A stretch of 64,000 bases of DNA, taken from Pseudomonas sp. ERMR1:02 (GTDB lineage: Bacteria; Pseudomonadota; Gammaproteobacteria; Pseudomonadales; Pseudomonadaceae). The position numbers were made by a program, and so were the translations under genes. The notes beneath the pieces are model-generated. The model had not been told where the DNA came from. It saw nothing but the letters and a program-made list of their open reading frames with translations, and did not search any database. The stretch is taken from assembly GCF_002277815.1 (NCBI RefSeq), contig NZ_NKJI01000019.1:1-64000 (forward strand), read 5' to 3'. Below are positions 25,373 through 33,997 of this stretch, piece by piece. Each line of letters starts with the position of its first letter. The first letter of the stretch is position 1.

Positions 25373-28324
25373 ATGCCCAGCCCACTGCGCCCGGATCAAC
25401 GGCAGTTTCCCCTGCACGTTCATATCAGCGTGATGTTCACCGTCCTGCTGTTGCTGACCGGGGTGGTGCTGGGCATTTTCAATTATCGACAAACCACTCA
25501 GATCATCCTGTCCAGCAGCGAGAAGCTCTTCAATCGCATCGAGCAAGATGTGCGCCTCGATTTAAAAGCTACTTACGAACCGATTCGTCACCTGCTGAGC
25601 TTGCTGGTTCTCAACCCAGCGATCCAGACGCCGGATCTGGAGCAACGCCTGGCGATGCTCAAACCCTTCAGCCAGTCGCTCACGGACAACCCTGATCTGG
25701 CGTCGCTGTACCTGGGCTACGGCAATGGTGATTTTTTCATGGTTCGTCCTCTGCGAACCGCCTCCCTGAAAACGCTACTCAAGGCCCCGCAGACAGCGGC
25801 TTATCAAGTGTGGAGCATCGAGCGAAACAGTAGCGGCCAGACGCATTCCCAATTCTTGTTTTTCGATCAGGACCTGGCCTTCATCAGTCGTCAGGACAAC
25901 CCGGGCGACTCCTACGATCCGCGCAGTCGCACCTGGTTCACCAGCGCCAACCGCGATCATGATCATGATCAGATCACTACCGAACCCTATATTTTTTTCT
26001 CCACCCACAACATCGGCACCACCCTGGCACGGCGCAGTGGCGAGCAGGTCGTGATGGGCGCAGACCTGACCCTGGCCGAACTCAGTGCCACCCTGGCCAA
26101 ACATGTGGTGACTCCCGCCACCGAAATCGTGCTGTTCGATGCCCAGGGCAATGCCATCGCCTACCCCGACGCCAGCCGATTGATCATCGACGATCAGACC
26201 GCCCGCCTGATCAAGGCCGCCGACCTGAACCCCAGTCTGGGTGCGCTACTCAACAGCCCTCCTGAAGGCAATCGCCTGAATGCCGGCGGTCGCCAATGGA
26301 TCGTGGCCCTCAGCAGCATGCAGGAAGGCGGCCCTCAGGGATTGCAACTGGCGATGTTGGTGCCGGAAGATGAATTGCTCGTCGATGCCTACCGCATGCG
26401 CCGGCAAGGTGCGCTGATTACCCTGGCGACGTTGCTGTTGTGCGTGCCGCTGGGCTGGTTGACCTCGCGAATTTTGGTCAAGCCCCTGCGTGCACTGGTG
26501 CGGGAAGTGGATGCGATTCGCAGTTTCGAATTCAACGTGCCGCTCTCCCGTCGCTCCCTGGTGCTCGAAGTCGACCAACTGAGCGTGTCGATGGCCCGTA
26601 CGAAAGACACTCTGGCGAGCTTCTTCCAGATCACCGACAGCCTGAGCGCCGAAACCCGATTTGCCCCATTGCTGGAACGGGTGTTGTTTGAAACCGTGAA
26701 AATCGGCCAGGCCCAGGCCGGCCTGATCTACCTGCGCGAAGGTGACGGCGATCGCATGGAGCCCCACGGCCTGGTCATCAACGAGAATGCGCAGGCCCTG
26801 ACGTCGTTCGATATCCAGGCCCACGAGTTTCAGAACCCACAGAGCCCTGCCTGGCTGCAGCAGTTGAAGACCGCCGACAATGTCGTCAGCAATTTGGGCT
26901 TTGAGCAGGCCGGGGACCTGCAGAAAGTGCTCCTCGCACTGAAATGTCCTCGGGTTCATCTGATCGGCATCCGTTTGCACAACCGGCATAACGAAACCGT
27001 GGGTCTATTGGTATTTCTGCTGGCCGACAGCGGTAACCAGAGCGATATGGAAAAGCTCGGTCCGGACCGTATTGCGTTTCTGCAGGCCGTGTCCGGTGCG
27101 GCTGCGGTAAGTATCGAAAGTCAACGTCTGCAAGCCCGGCAGAAACAACTGCTGGACGCATTCATCAAGCTACTGGCCAGTGCGATTGACGCCAAGAGCC
27201 CTTACACCGGCGGGCATTGCCAGCGCGTGCCGGCCTTGACCCTGATGCTTGCCCGGGCCGCGGCGGCAAGCAAAGACCCGGCCTTCAGCGGCTACCAACC
27301 CACCGAAGATGAATGGGAGTCACTGTACATCGCCGCCTGGCTCCACGACTGCGGCAAGATCACCACCCCGGAATACGTCGTTGATAAAGCCACGAAACTG
27401 GAAACCCTGAACGACCGCATCCACGAAATCCGCACCCGTTTCGAAGTGCTCAAGCGCGATGCGTGGATCAGATTCTGGCAAGCGCTCGCCCAGGGTGGCG
27501 ACGAGCAGCACCTGGCGCAGCTGCGTAATGCCACTCTGGGCGAACTGGACGATGAATTTGCCTTCATTGCCCGCTGCAATCTCGGCGGCGAGGCCATGGC
27601 TGAGAGCGACCTGCAGCGCCTGCGCAGCATCGGTCAGCGCACCTGGACGCGAACCCTGGATGACCGGTTGGGTGTTTCCTGGGAAGAGAACCGGCGTCAG
27701 GCCCGCACCCCGGCACCGATACTACCGGTCACCGAGTCGTTGCTGACGGACAAACCCGAGCATCTGTTCGAACGCGCCGAAACCGAACTGATTGCGCCGG
27801 ACAATCCCTGGGGGTTCAAACTCGATGTTCCGCGCTACAAGTACAACCGCGGCGAACTCTATAACCTGAGCATTAGCCGCGGAACCCTGACGAGTGAAGA
27901 GCGCTACATCATCAATCACCATATGGTGCAGACGATCCTGATGCTCAACCACCTGCCCTTCCCCGGCCACTTGCGCAGCGTCCCGGAAATCGCCGGCGGC
28001 CACCACGAAAAAATGGACGGCACCGGTTATCCCAAACGCTTAACGCGTGAGGACATGAGCCTACCGGCGCGGATGATGGCGATTGCCGATATTTTCGAAG
28101 CGCTGACCGCTGCCGACCGACCCTACAAAAAAGCCAAGTCATTGAGCGAGGCACTGGGCATCATGGCCACCATGTGCCGGGATGCCCACATCGACCCGCA
28201 GTTGTTCGGGCTGTTCATCAAGGCGCACATCTATCTGCAGTACGCCGAGCGTTTCCTCGATCCACGGCAGATCGATGCGGTAGACACATCAGTCCTGCTG
28301 ATCAAGGCCGGGCTGTCGGCGTGA
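25373..28324 (+). CDS. HD-GYP c-di-GMP phosphodiesterase with dCache, HAMP and GAF
   Basis: 983 aa, starting at the ATG at 25373 after CGGAG, 48 bp behind the kinase gene. A membrane helix at about 17-38 and another at 345-365 flank a periplasmic Cache domain (DPRSRTWFTSA, VVMGADLTL). HAMP at about 366-425, GAF at about 430-585, then HD-GYP. HD is at His658-Asp659 (WLHDCGKITTPEYV) and the second half starts at His877 (HHEKMDGTGYP). About 219 residues separate them, where a usual HD-GYP has about 65, so it carries a large charged insertion. Metal and GYP residues are kept, so c-di-GMP hydrolysis is plausible. Likely co-transcribed with the phosphorelay. Confidence 0.9.
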   Translation: MPSPLRPDQRQFPLHVHISVMFTVLLLLTGVVLGIFNYRQTTQIILSSSEKLFNRIEQDVRLDLKATYEPIRHLLSLLVLNPAIQTPDLEQRLAMLKPFSQSLTDNPDLASLYLGYGNGDFFMVRPLRTASLKTLLKAPQTAAYQVWSIERNSSGQTHSQFLFFDQDLAFISRQDNPGDSYDPRSRTWFTSANRDHDHDQITTEPYIFFSTHNIGTTLARRSGEQVVMGADLTLAELSATLAKHVVTPATEIVLFDAQGNAIAYPDASRLIIDDQTARLIKAADLNPSLGALLNSPPEGNRLNAGGRQWIVALSSMQEGGPQGLQLAMLVPEDELLVDAYRMRRQGALITLATLLLCVPLGWLTSRILVKPLRALVREVDAIRSFEFNVPLSRRSLVLEVDQLSVSMARTKDTLASFFQITDSLSAETRFAPLLERVLFETVKIGQAQAGLIYLREGDGDRMEPHGLVINENAQALTSFDIQAHEFQNPQSPAWLQQLKTADNVVSNLGFEQAGDLQKVLLALKCPRVHLIGIRLHNRHNETVGLLVFLLADSGNQSDMEKLGPDRIAFLQAVSGAAAVSIESQRLQARQKQLLDAFIKLLASAIDAKSPYTGGHCQRVPALTLMLARAAAASKDPAFSGYQPTEDEWESLYIAAWLHDCGKITTPEYVVDKATKLETLNDRIHEIRTRFEVLKRDAWIRFWQALAQGGDEQHLAQLRNATLGELDDEFAFIARCNLGGEAMAESDLQRLRSIGQRTWTRTLDDRLGVSWEENRRQARTPAPILPVTESLLTDKPEHLFERAETELIAPDNPWGFKLDVPRYKYNRGELYNLSISRGTLTSEERYIINHHMVQTILMLNHLPFPGHLRSVPEIAGGHHEKMDGTGYPKRLTREDMSLPARMMAIADIFEALTAADRPYKKAKSLSEALGIMATMCRDAHIDPQLFGLFIKAHIYLQYAERFLDPRQIDAVDTSVLLIKAGLSA

Positions 28325-28338
28325 TCATAAATCAGCAA

Positions 28339-28820
28339 TCAGCAATCGGTCAGGCGCAGGAAAATCGCCGCCAGTTGCTCGATACCTGCCTGATCCTGCG
28401 CGGTAAAGCGCGCCAGTTTCGGACTGTCGAGGTCCAGTACACCGATCAGGCGACCGTTCTTCACCAGCGGCACCACCAGCTCACTGTTCGACGCACTGTC
28501 ACACGCGATATGCCCGGGAACGCGTGCACGTCTTCGACCAACTGCGTCTGCAAGGTCGCTGCCGCCGTTCCGCACACGCCCCGACCAAATGGAATCCGCA
28601 CACAGGCGATCTGCCCCTGGAACGGACCCAATACCAGTTCTTCGTTGCGATTGAGGTAGAAACCGGCCCAGTTCAAATCATCGAGTTGATTGAACAGAAA
28701 CGCCGAAAACTGCGCGGCGTTGGCGATGAAATCCCGCTCGTCCGCCAGCAGTGATTCCAGCTGCGCGAGTAGCATGCCGTAGCCTTCGAGGCCCTGGCCG
28801 CTCTTGTGTAAATCGATCAT
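28339..28820 (-). pseudogene. msrC: Free methionine-(R)-sulfoxide reductase (GAF), one frameshift as given
   Basis: 160 aa after restoring one base near 28517 (VHAFPG-HIACDSASNSELVVPL), the normal fRMsr length. The GAF fold has NWAGFYLNR, GPFQGQIACVRIPFGRGVCGTAA and HIACDSASNSE, which hold the three expected catalytic or resolving cysteines. It reduces free Met-R-sulfoxide. Start ATG at 28820 overlaps the stop of the upstream ATPase gene by 4 bp. It fits the oxidative-damage repair genes further right (gpx, msrB). Confidence 0.83.
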
Positions 28821-29707
28821 GCCTTGCGCTCCAACAGTTTCAGCCCGACCCAATAGCGGGCAAATTGATACGCACAACGTCCGTTACGATTGCCGCGCCC
28901 CGTGGCCCAGCGCACCGCGAGGATGTCCAGCTCTTCGGTGCGTTGCCACTTCAGGCCGGCCTTGTCGGCCAGTTGACCGATCCAGTGTTCGACGACGTTG
29001 AGGAAGTGTTCCTGGGTAAACGGGTAGAATGACAGCCACAGGCCGAAGCGATCAGACAGGGCGATCTTGTCTTCCACCGCCTCGCTAGGGTGCAATTCGC
29101 CATCGACCCTTTTCCAGTTTTCGTTATCGCTTTCCTTTTCCGGCACCAAGTGGCGACGATTGGAAGTGGCGTACAGCAACACGTTGTCCGGTGCCTGTTC
29201 GAGGGAGCCATCGAGTACACTTTTGAGTACGCGATAGTCGCCCTCGCCCGACTCGAACGACAGGTCATCGCAAAACAGCACGAAACGTTGGGGCAATGTT
29301 GCGATCTGTTCGACCACCCGCGGCAAGTCCGCCAGGTGATCGCGCTCGATCTCGATCAGGCGCAAACCAGCCTTGGCGTGCTCGGCCAACAGGGCGCGGA
29401 TCAACGACGATTTACCGGTGCCGCGCGAACCCCAGAGCAAAGCGTGGTTGGCCGGCATGCCGTCAAGAAACTGCTGGGTATTGCGCCCCAGTTGCTCCAC
29501 TTGCCGGTCGACGCCGATCAGGTCGGACAGACGCATGTCGAGGCTGACTTCCAGCGGCAGCAGAAATCCGCTGCGCCCCTCGCGCTGCCAGCGTGCAGCC
29601 AGGCAGTTTGTCCAGTCGATGGCTTGCCGAGGGGTGGGCAGCAGCGGCTCGATACGGGCCAGAACGGCATCGGCGCGTTCAAGAAAAGCATTCAATCGGG
29701 AATCCAC
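28817..29707 (-). CDS. DUF815-family AAA ATPase
   Basis: 296 aa. Start chosen at the GTG at 29707, which has GAGGAGAAGAC directly upstream. The frame is open to 29890 but unsupported there. Walker A is LLWGSRGTGKSSLIRAL near residue 85, Walker B-like FVLFCDDLSF near 135, sensor LLYATSNRRHL and then a C-terminal helical lid. This matches the DUF815 group of MoxR/DnaA-like ATPases with unknown client. The 4-bp overlap with the sulfoxide reductase gene suggests joint expression. Confidence 0.9.
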   Translation of the reverse strand: MDSRLNAFLERADAVLARIEPLLPTPRQAIDWTNCLAARWQREGRSGFLLPLEVSLDMRLSDLIGVDRQVEQLGRNTQQFLDGMPANHALLWGSRGTGKSSLIRALLAEHAKAGLRLIEIERDHLADLPRVVEQIATLPQRFVLFCDDLSFESGEGDYRVLKSVLDGSLEQAPDNVLLYATSNRRHLVPEKESDNENWKRVDGELHPSEAVEDKIALSDRFGLWLSFYPFTQEHFLNVVEHWIGQLADKAGLKWQRTEELDILAVRWATGRGNRNGRCAYQFARYWVGLKLLERKA

Positions 29708-29873
29708 GTCTTCTCCTCGGGCACGTTCACAGTAATGATGACAATACAGCGACAAAACACAGCGTTCGATGACCGGGCGAAGCCCCGGTACACGGGCTCG
29801 CGAGAACATCGGCATCCATGCATGATCGGCTATGCTTGAGCAGCGAAGGGAAACGGAAGTGGTTCGACACCCC

Positions 29874-32195
29874 ATGGATATCAAGTTCACCCACCGGCTG
29901 TCTTACAAACAGGCACGGCTTACCGTGCTGGTCGGTTTCATTCTGGGCATGCTGCTCAGCCTACTGCAAATAGGCATCGATTATGCCAGTGAAGACGCCT
30001 CCATCAACCGTGAAATCCTTTCTTTGCTGGAAATCAGCCACAACCCCGCCTCACGCATCGCCTACAACATCGACGCCGAGCTCGCTCAGGAACTGACCCT
30101 GGGCCTTCTGCGCTCACCGGCGATCATCAGCGCGAAACTGACCGACAACAACGGTAACGTGCTGGCCAACGTCAAGCGCCCCGGCCTGCAAAGCGGCTAT
30201 CGCGTGCTCAGCGACCTGCTGTTCGGTGCCGACCGGCAATTCGAAGACCGCCTCTATCTAAACCACTTTCCGAACGAATCCCTCGGCACACTGCGGCTGG
30301 AAGTCGACACATACTCATTCGGTTATCGATTCCTGCGTCGCGCCGAAGTGACTTTGCTCAACGGCTTCGCCCGCAGTTTGATCCTGACCGGCATCCTGCT
30401 GGCGCTGTTCTATGCGATGCTGACCAAACCATTAGTACGGGTTATCCGCGAACTCAGCGGCCGCGATTCGAACAGCGTTGAACCCACCTCTCTGGAATGT
30501 CCGGCAGGACACACCAACGATGAGATCGGCGTACTGGTAAAAGTCGCCAACCAGCAATTCGAAAACGTCGCCACCGAAATCCAGCAGCGACGCAACGCGG
30601 AAAACCGCCTGACCGATTACCTCAGCCAGCTGGAAAACATCGTCTCGGCGCGCACCGCCGAACTCAAGGCAATCAACGCCCGGCTCAGCCAATCCAATCA
30701 GGAGCTGGAAGTTGCCCGCAGTACCGCACTGGACATGGCCGAAGCGCGCTCGGTGTTCCTGGCCAACATGAGCCATGAAATCCGCACGCCCCTGAATGGC
30801 CTGCTGGGGATGATCGCGCTGTCACTTGACGGACCGCTGAATGCCGAGCAACAGCAACAACTGTCCATTGCCCATGACTCGGGCAAGGTGCTGGTGGAAT
30901 TGCTCAACGATATTCTCGATTTGTCGAAATTCGATGCCGGTCAGCTCGAACTCGAGCACATCCCGTTCGATCTGGGCTCGCTGGTCGAAGACACCGCCAA
31001 CCTGCTGTCGCAGAATGCTGCACCCAGCGTAGAGCTCACCTGCCTGATCGATCCGCAGTTCCCGGCACTGGTGCTGGGCGATCCGACCCGGGTCCGGCAG
31101 ATTGTCAGCAACCTGCTGTCCAATGCCCTCAAGTTCACCCGTTTCGGGCGAGTCGATGTGCGCCTGTCGGCATTCGGTGACGGCGTCAGAATCGATGTCT
31201 GTGACACAGGCATCGGTATCCCCCAGGACGCCCAGGTCAAGATCTTCCAGCCCTTTACCCAGGCCGGTGCCGGGATTACCCGGCAATTCGGCGGCACCGG
31301 GTTGGGCCTGGCGCTGACCTACAATCTCTGCGAAGCCATGCAAGGACGCCTGACCATCAGTTCGGAGGCCGGTTTCGGCAGCCAGTTCTGCGCGCAACTG
31401 CCACTGCCCCGCCACACTCGGGCCCTCGCCCCGTCGTCTTTACAGGGCAAGGTCGTCGCCATCACCTCCGCCAGCAGCGGCCTGGCGGAACTGCTCGGCA
31501 GCGTATTGCCCGGTTGGGGGCTGGACTATCAGCAACGCGCCATCGACGACCCATTGATCGGCCTGAATCCCGATGTGCTGATTACCGATTGCCCTGAATG
31601 CCTGTTCAATCTGCGCCCCACCATCACTGCGCCAATTTTGTTGGTGACCGCTTACGGCAGTTTCATGCCCAGCGAACAAGCCAACGCCCTCGCCCCCTTG
31701 CAGCAGCAGGCTCGCCCCTTGGCGCGCAATGCGCTGCACCAGACCTTACGGCGCGTCCTGCAACCGGAAATCGCCACCATCAACGACTCCCGGATCGACA
31801 CCCAATCCCCGCAACGCCGCGCGCGGGTACTGCTGGTCGAGGACAACCCGGTCAATCAACTGGTGGCCAAGGGCATGCTCGGCAAACTCGGATGCGAGGT
31901 TATCATCGCCGCTCATGGTGTCGAGGCACTGGATCAGCTGGAAAGCAGCGAATTCGATCTGGTGTTGATGGACTGCAACATGCCGGTGATGGACGGCTAT
32001 GAAGCCAGCCGGCAAATCCGCCGCAGCGGACGCTGGCCGCAATTGCCTATTGTCGCCCTGACCGCCAACGCCATGTCCGAGGAACGCGAACGCTGTCGTG
32101 CGGCGGGTATGAGCGACTACCTGGCCAAACCTTTGCGTCGGGAAGAACTGGCTGCGCTGCTGGATGTATGGATACCCGCTACGACAGTGCCTTGA
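29874..32195 (+). CDS. sagS: Hybrid sensor histidine kinase SagS
   Basis: 773 aa from the ATG at 29874 (MDIKFTHRLSYKQ); in-frame ATG 29832 and GTG 29859 are alternatives. Membrane helix at about 17-37, a periplasmic domain (HmsP/CHASE-like) to about 165, a second helix at about 168-188, HAMP, a coiled coil, then HisKA with phospho-His301 (ANMSHEIRTPLN). HATPase boxes are LLSNALKFT, DTGIGIP and GGTGLGL. The C-terminal receiver has Asp700 (MDCNMPVMDGYE). No Hpt domain. In P. aeruginosa SagS passes phosphate to HptB and drives the biofilm switch. The identification rests on layout plus the same neighbours (ospR, gpx, msrB). Its end overlaps ospR by 17 bp. Confidence 0.87.
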   Translation: MDIKFTHRLSYKQARLTVLVGFILGMLLSLLQIGIDYASEDASINREILSLLEISHNPASRIAYNIDAELAQELTLGLLRSPAIISAKLTDNNGNVLANVKRPGLQSGYRVLSDLLFGADRQFEDRLYLNHFPNESLGTLRLEVDTYSFGYRFLRRAEVTLLNGFARSLILTGILLALFYAMLTKPLVRVIRELSGRDSNSVEPTSLECPAGHTNDEIGVLVKVANQQFENVATEIQQRRNAENRLTDYLSQLENIVSARTAELKAINARLSQSNQELEVARSTALDMAEARSVFLANMSHEIRTPLNGLLGMIALSLDGPLNAEQQQQLSIAHDSGKVLVELLNDILDLSKFDAGQLELEHIPFDLGSLVEDTANLLSQNAAPSVELTCLIDPQFPALVLGDPTRVRQIVSNLLSNALKFTRFGRVDVRLSAFGDGVRIDVCDTGIGIPQDAQVKIFQPFTQAGAGITRQFGGTGLGLALTYNLCEAMQGRLTISSEAGFGSQFCAQLPLPRHTRALAPSSLQGKVVAITSASSGLAELLGSVLPGWGLDYQQRAIDDPLIGLNPDVLITDCPECLFNLRPTITAPILLVTAYGSFMPSEQANALAPLQQQARPLARNALHQTLRRVLQPEIATINDSRIDTQSPQRRARVLLVEDNPVNQLVAKGMLGKLGCEVIIAAHGVEALDQLESSEFDLVLMDCNMPVMDGYEASRQIRRSGRWPQLPIVALTANAMSEERERCRAAGMSDYLAKPLRREELAALLDVWIPATTVP

Positions 32196-32640
32196 TTTGC
32201 CCCAACAGGTGATCCAGGCCGTCGCGCAACTGATTCAGGCGATCCAGATCCACGCCGCTGTCGCACAACAGTCGGGCCTTCAACGGCCCGACCTGATCGC
32301 GCAACGCCAGACCGGTTGGTGACAGACTCAAGTGCACCTCTCGTTCATCCCGAGCCGAGCGTTGACGCTGAACCAGTTGCAATTGCTCAAGACGCTTGAG
32401 CAACGGCGTCAGCGTGCCGGAATCCAGCGCCAGGCGCTCGCCCAGAGCCTTGACGGTCGGCTGCTCCGGCGCTGACTCCTGCCATTCCCACAACACCAGC
32501 ATCGCCAGGTATTGCGGGTATGTCAGGCCCAGTTGATCAAGCATCGGCTTATAGGCACGGATCACCGCCCGGGAAGCGGCGTACAGCTTGAAGCAAAGCT
32601 GACTGTCGAGGTTCAGCGAATCGACGGACAGGGTGTTCAT
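32179..32640 (-). CDS. ospR: MarR-family peroxide-sensing regulator OspR
   Basis: 153 aa. OhrR-type: LDSQLCFKLYAASRAV holds the single reactive Cys near residue 16, followed by LGLTYPQYLAMLVLW and a winged helix with ALDSGTLTPLLKRLEQL and RSARDEREV. The start ATG at 32640 sits in a 4-bp overlap with the gpx stop, so the two are one operon. In P. aeruginosa OspR represses gpx and influences pigment and beta-lactam traits. Paralogue of the ohrR at 47931. Confidence 0.88.
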   Translation of the reverse strand: MNTLSVDSLNLDSQLCFKLYAASRAVIRAYKPMLDQLGLTYPQYLAMLVLWEWQESAPEQPTVKALGERLALDSGTLTPLLKRLEQLQLVQRQRSARDEREVHLSLSPTGLALRDQVGPLKARLLCDSGVDLDRLNQLRDGLDHLLGQIKALS

Positions 32641-33122
32641 TTGAGCAGGGCTTCGATCTCGCGGCTCAGGTCCTGCGGCTTGGTCGCCGGGGCAAAACGC
32701 TTGACCAGTTGGCCGTCCTTGCCAATCAGGAACTTGGTGAAGTTCCACTTGATGCCCTGGGAACCGAGCACACCCGGTGCGCGCTTTTTCAACTGCACGA
32801 ACAGCGGATGGGCGCTGGCGCCGTTGACCTCGATCTTTTTGAACAGCGGGAAACTGACGCCGTAGTTCAACTCGCAGAACTCGCTGATCGCCCCTTCATT
32901 ACCCGGTTCCTGCTTGCCGAATTGATTGCAGGGAAAGCCCAGCACCACCAGGCCTTGATCCTTGTAGGTTTGCCATAGTTCTTCGAGGCCTTTGTACTGA
33001 GGGGTGAAACCGCATTTGCTGGCGGTATTGACCACCAGCACGGCTTTGCCAGCGAAATCCGCCAGGGTCTTTTGCTCGCCCTTGATGGTGGTGCACGGAA
33101 TGCTCAGCAGGTTGTCGCTCAT
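32637..33122 (-). CDS. gpx: Glutathione peroxidase (cysteine type)
   Basis: 161 aa, family length. The peroxidatic residue is Cys in NTASKCGFTPQYKGLE (about residue 37), with cysteine not selenocysteine. FPCNQFGKQEPG carries the second Cys and the catalytic Gln, and KWNFTKFLI the catalytic Trp/Asn. Such enzymes usually draw electrons from thioredoxin. First gene of gpx-ospR, with a candidate OhrR-type operator 43 bp upstream of the start. Confidence 0.94.
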   Translation of the reverse strand: MSDNLLSIPCTTIKGEQKTLADFAGKAVLVVNTASKCGFTPQYKGLEELWQTYKDQGLVVLGFPCNQFGKQEPGNEGAISEFCELNYGVSFPLFKKIEVNGASAHPLFVQLKKRAPGVLGSQGIKWNFTKFLIGKDGQLVKRFAPATKPQDLSREIEALLK

Positions 33123-33164
33123 GGTGAAGGCTCCAAACTCAGGAAGATCAGACAAACATAGCGA

Positions 33165-33177
33165 ACAATTGAATTGT
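33165..33177. promoter_or_regulatory. OhrR-type operator candidate before gpx-ospR
   Basis: Perfect palindrome ACAATT-G-AATTGT. The known OhrR box is TACAATT-AATTGTA, so both half-sites match. It lies 43-55 bp upstream of the gpx start, where a repressor would block the promoter. OspR binding is inferred. Confidence 0.6.
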
Positions 33178-33258
33178 GTGCAATTTAATGAATCGATATT
33201 CCGATCCACGCCGCAAACTGTTGCGTCAGCCGCAAATGTTCCATTCATCCCCCGCCCC

Positions 33259-33344
33259 TTGTAGGAGCTGGCTTGCCAGCGAAGGCGGCCTTGAGCCTTG
33301 CATCGCCAATGGAGACGCCTTCGCCGGCAAGCCGGCTCCTACAG
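33259..33344. repeat. REP doublet
   Basis: Inverted arms TGTAGGAGCTGGCTTGCC...GCGAAGGCG and CGCCTTCGCCGGCAAGCCGGCTCCTACA, with a 30-bp spacer, between gpx-ospR and msrB. Confidence 0.8.
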
Positions 33345-33375
33345 GAATTGAGGTGGCCCTGATAAAAAATGCTGG

Positions 33376-33771
33376 TTAGCCGCGCGGCACCAGGTCCAGG
33401 CACACCGAGTTGATGCAGTAACGCAGGCCGGTAGGTGGCGGGCCGTCCGGGAACACGTGCCCCAGGTGCGCATCGCACTTGGCGCAGACCACTTCGGTGC
33501 GGATCATGCCGTGGCTGATGTCGCGGATCTCGACCATGGCGCTGTCGCCGATCGGCGCGTAGAAGCTCGGCCAGCCGCAGCCGGAATCGAACTTGGTGCT
33601 GGAATCGAACAGCGGCTCGTTACAGCAGATGCAGTGGTAGACACCGTCGACCTTGCTGTCGTTGTATTTGCCGGAGAACGGGCGCTCGGTGCCCTTGAGC
33701 CGGCACACGTTGTACTGTTCGGGGTCGAGCATGGCTTTCCATTCTTCCAGGGTTTTTTCCAACTTTTCCAT
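33376..33771 (-). CDS. msrB: Peptide methionine-(R)-sulfoxide reductase
   Basis: 131 aa. Two tandem ATG codons (33774, 33771) follow GAGGTGTG; the second gives the usual MEKLEKTLEEW. Zinc is held by HCICCNEP and CAKCDAH. The catalytic Cys is in RYCINSVCLDL near the C-terminus, with the FDSGCGWPSFY core. It repairs oxidised methionine in proteins. Oriented like gpx-ospR but separated from it by a REP doublet. Confidence 0.95.
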   Translation of the reverse strand: MEKLEKTLEEWKAMLDPEQYNVCRLKGTERPFSGKYNDSKVDGVYHCICCNEPLFDSSTKFDSGCGWPSFYAPIGDSAMVEIRDISHGMIRTEVVCAKCDAHLGHVFPDGPPPTGLRYCINSVCLDLVPRG

Positions 33772-33997
33772 CATCACACCTCGGCGGCTGAAAAAGCCCG
33801 ATCTGTATCTTTTCCACTGATCGGGCGGCACGTATGATTGCGCCTCGTCAAACGCCAGTCTGGCAGCCAGACCACGCGCATTCAAACGGATTTATGGGTG
33901 CTGCCTCTCAAGGCGCCAGGCCTGTGTGATTACGCAGGATTCCCAGTACGGTTGTTCACACGCCGCCTGGATCGTTCATTTTCGGGAACACATCGCC

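Noticed and set aside
32637..33122. Selenocysteine glutathione peroxidase
   Set aside because: The active-site codon encodes cysteine, not UGA.
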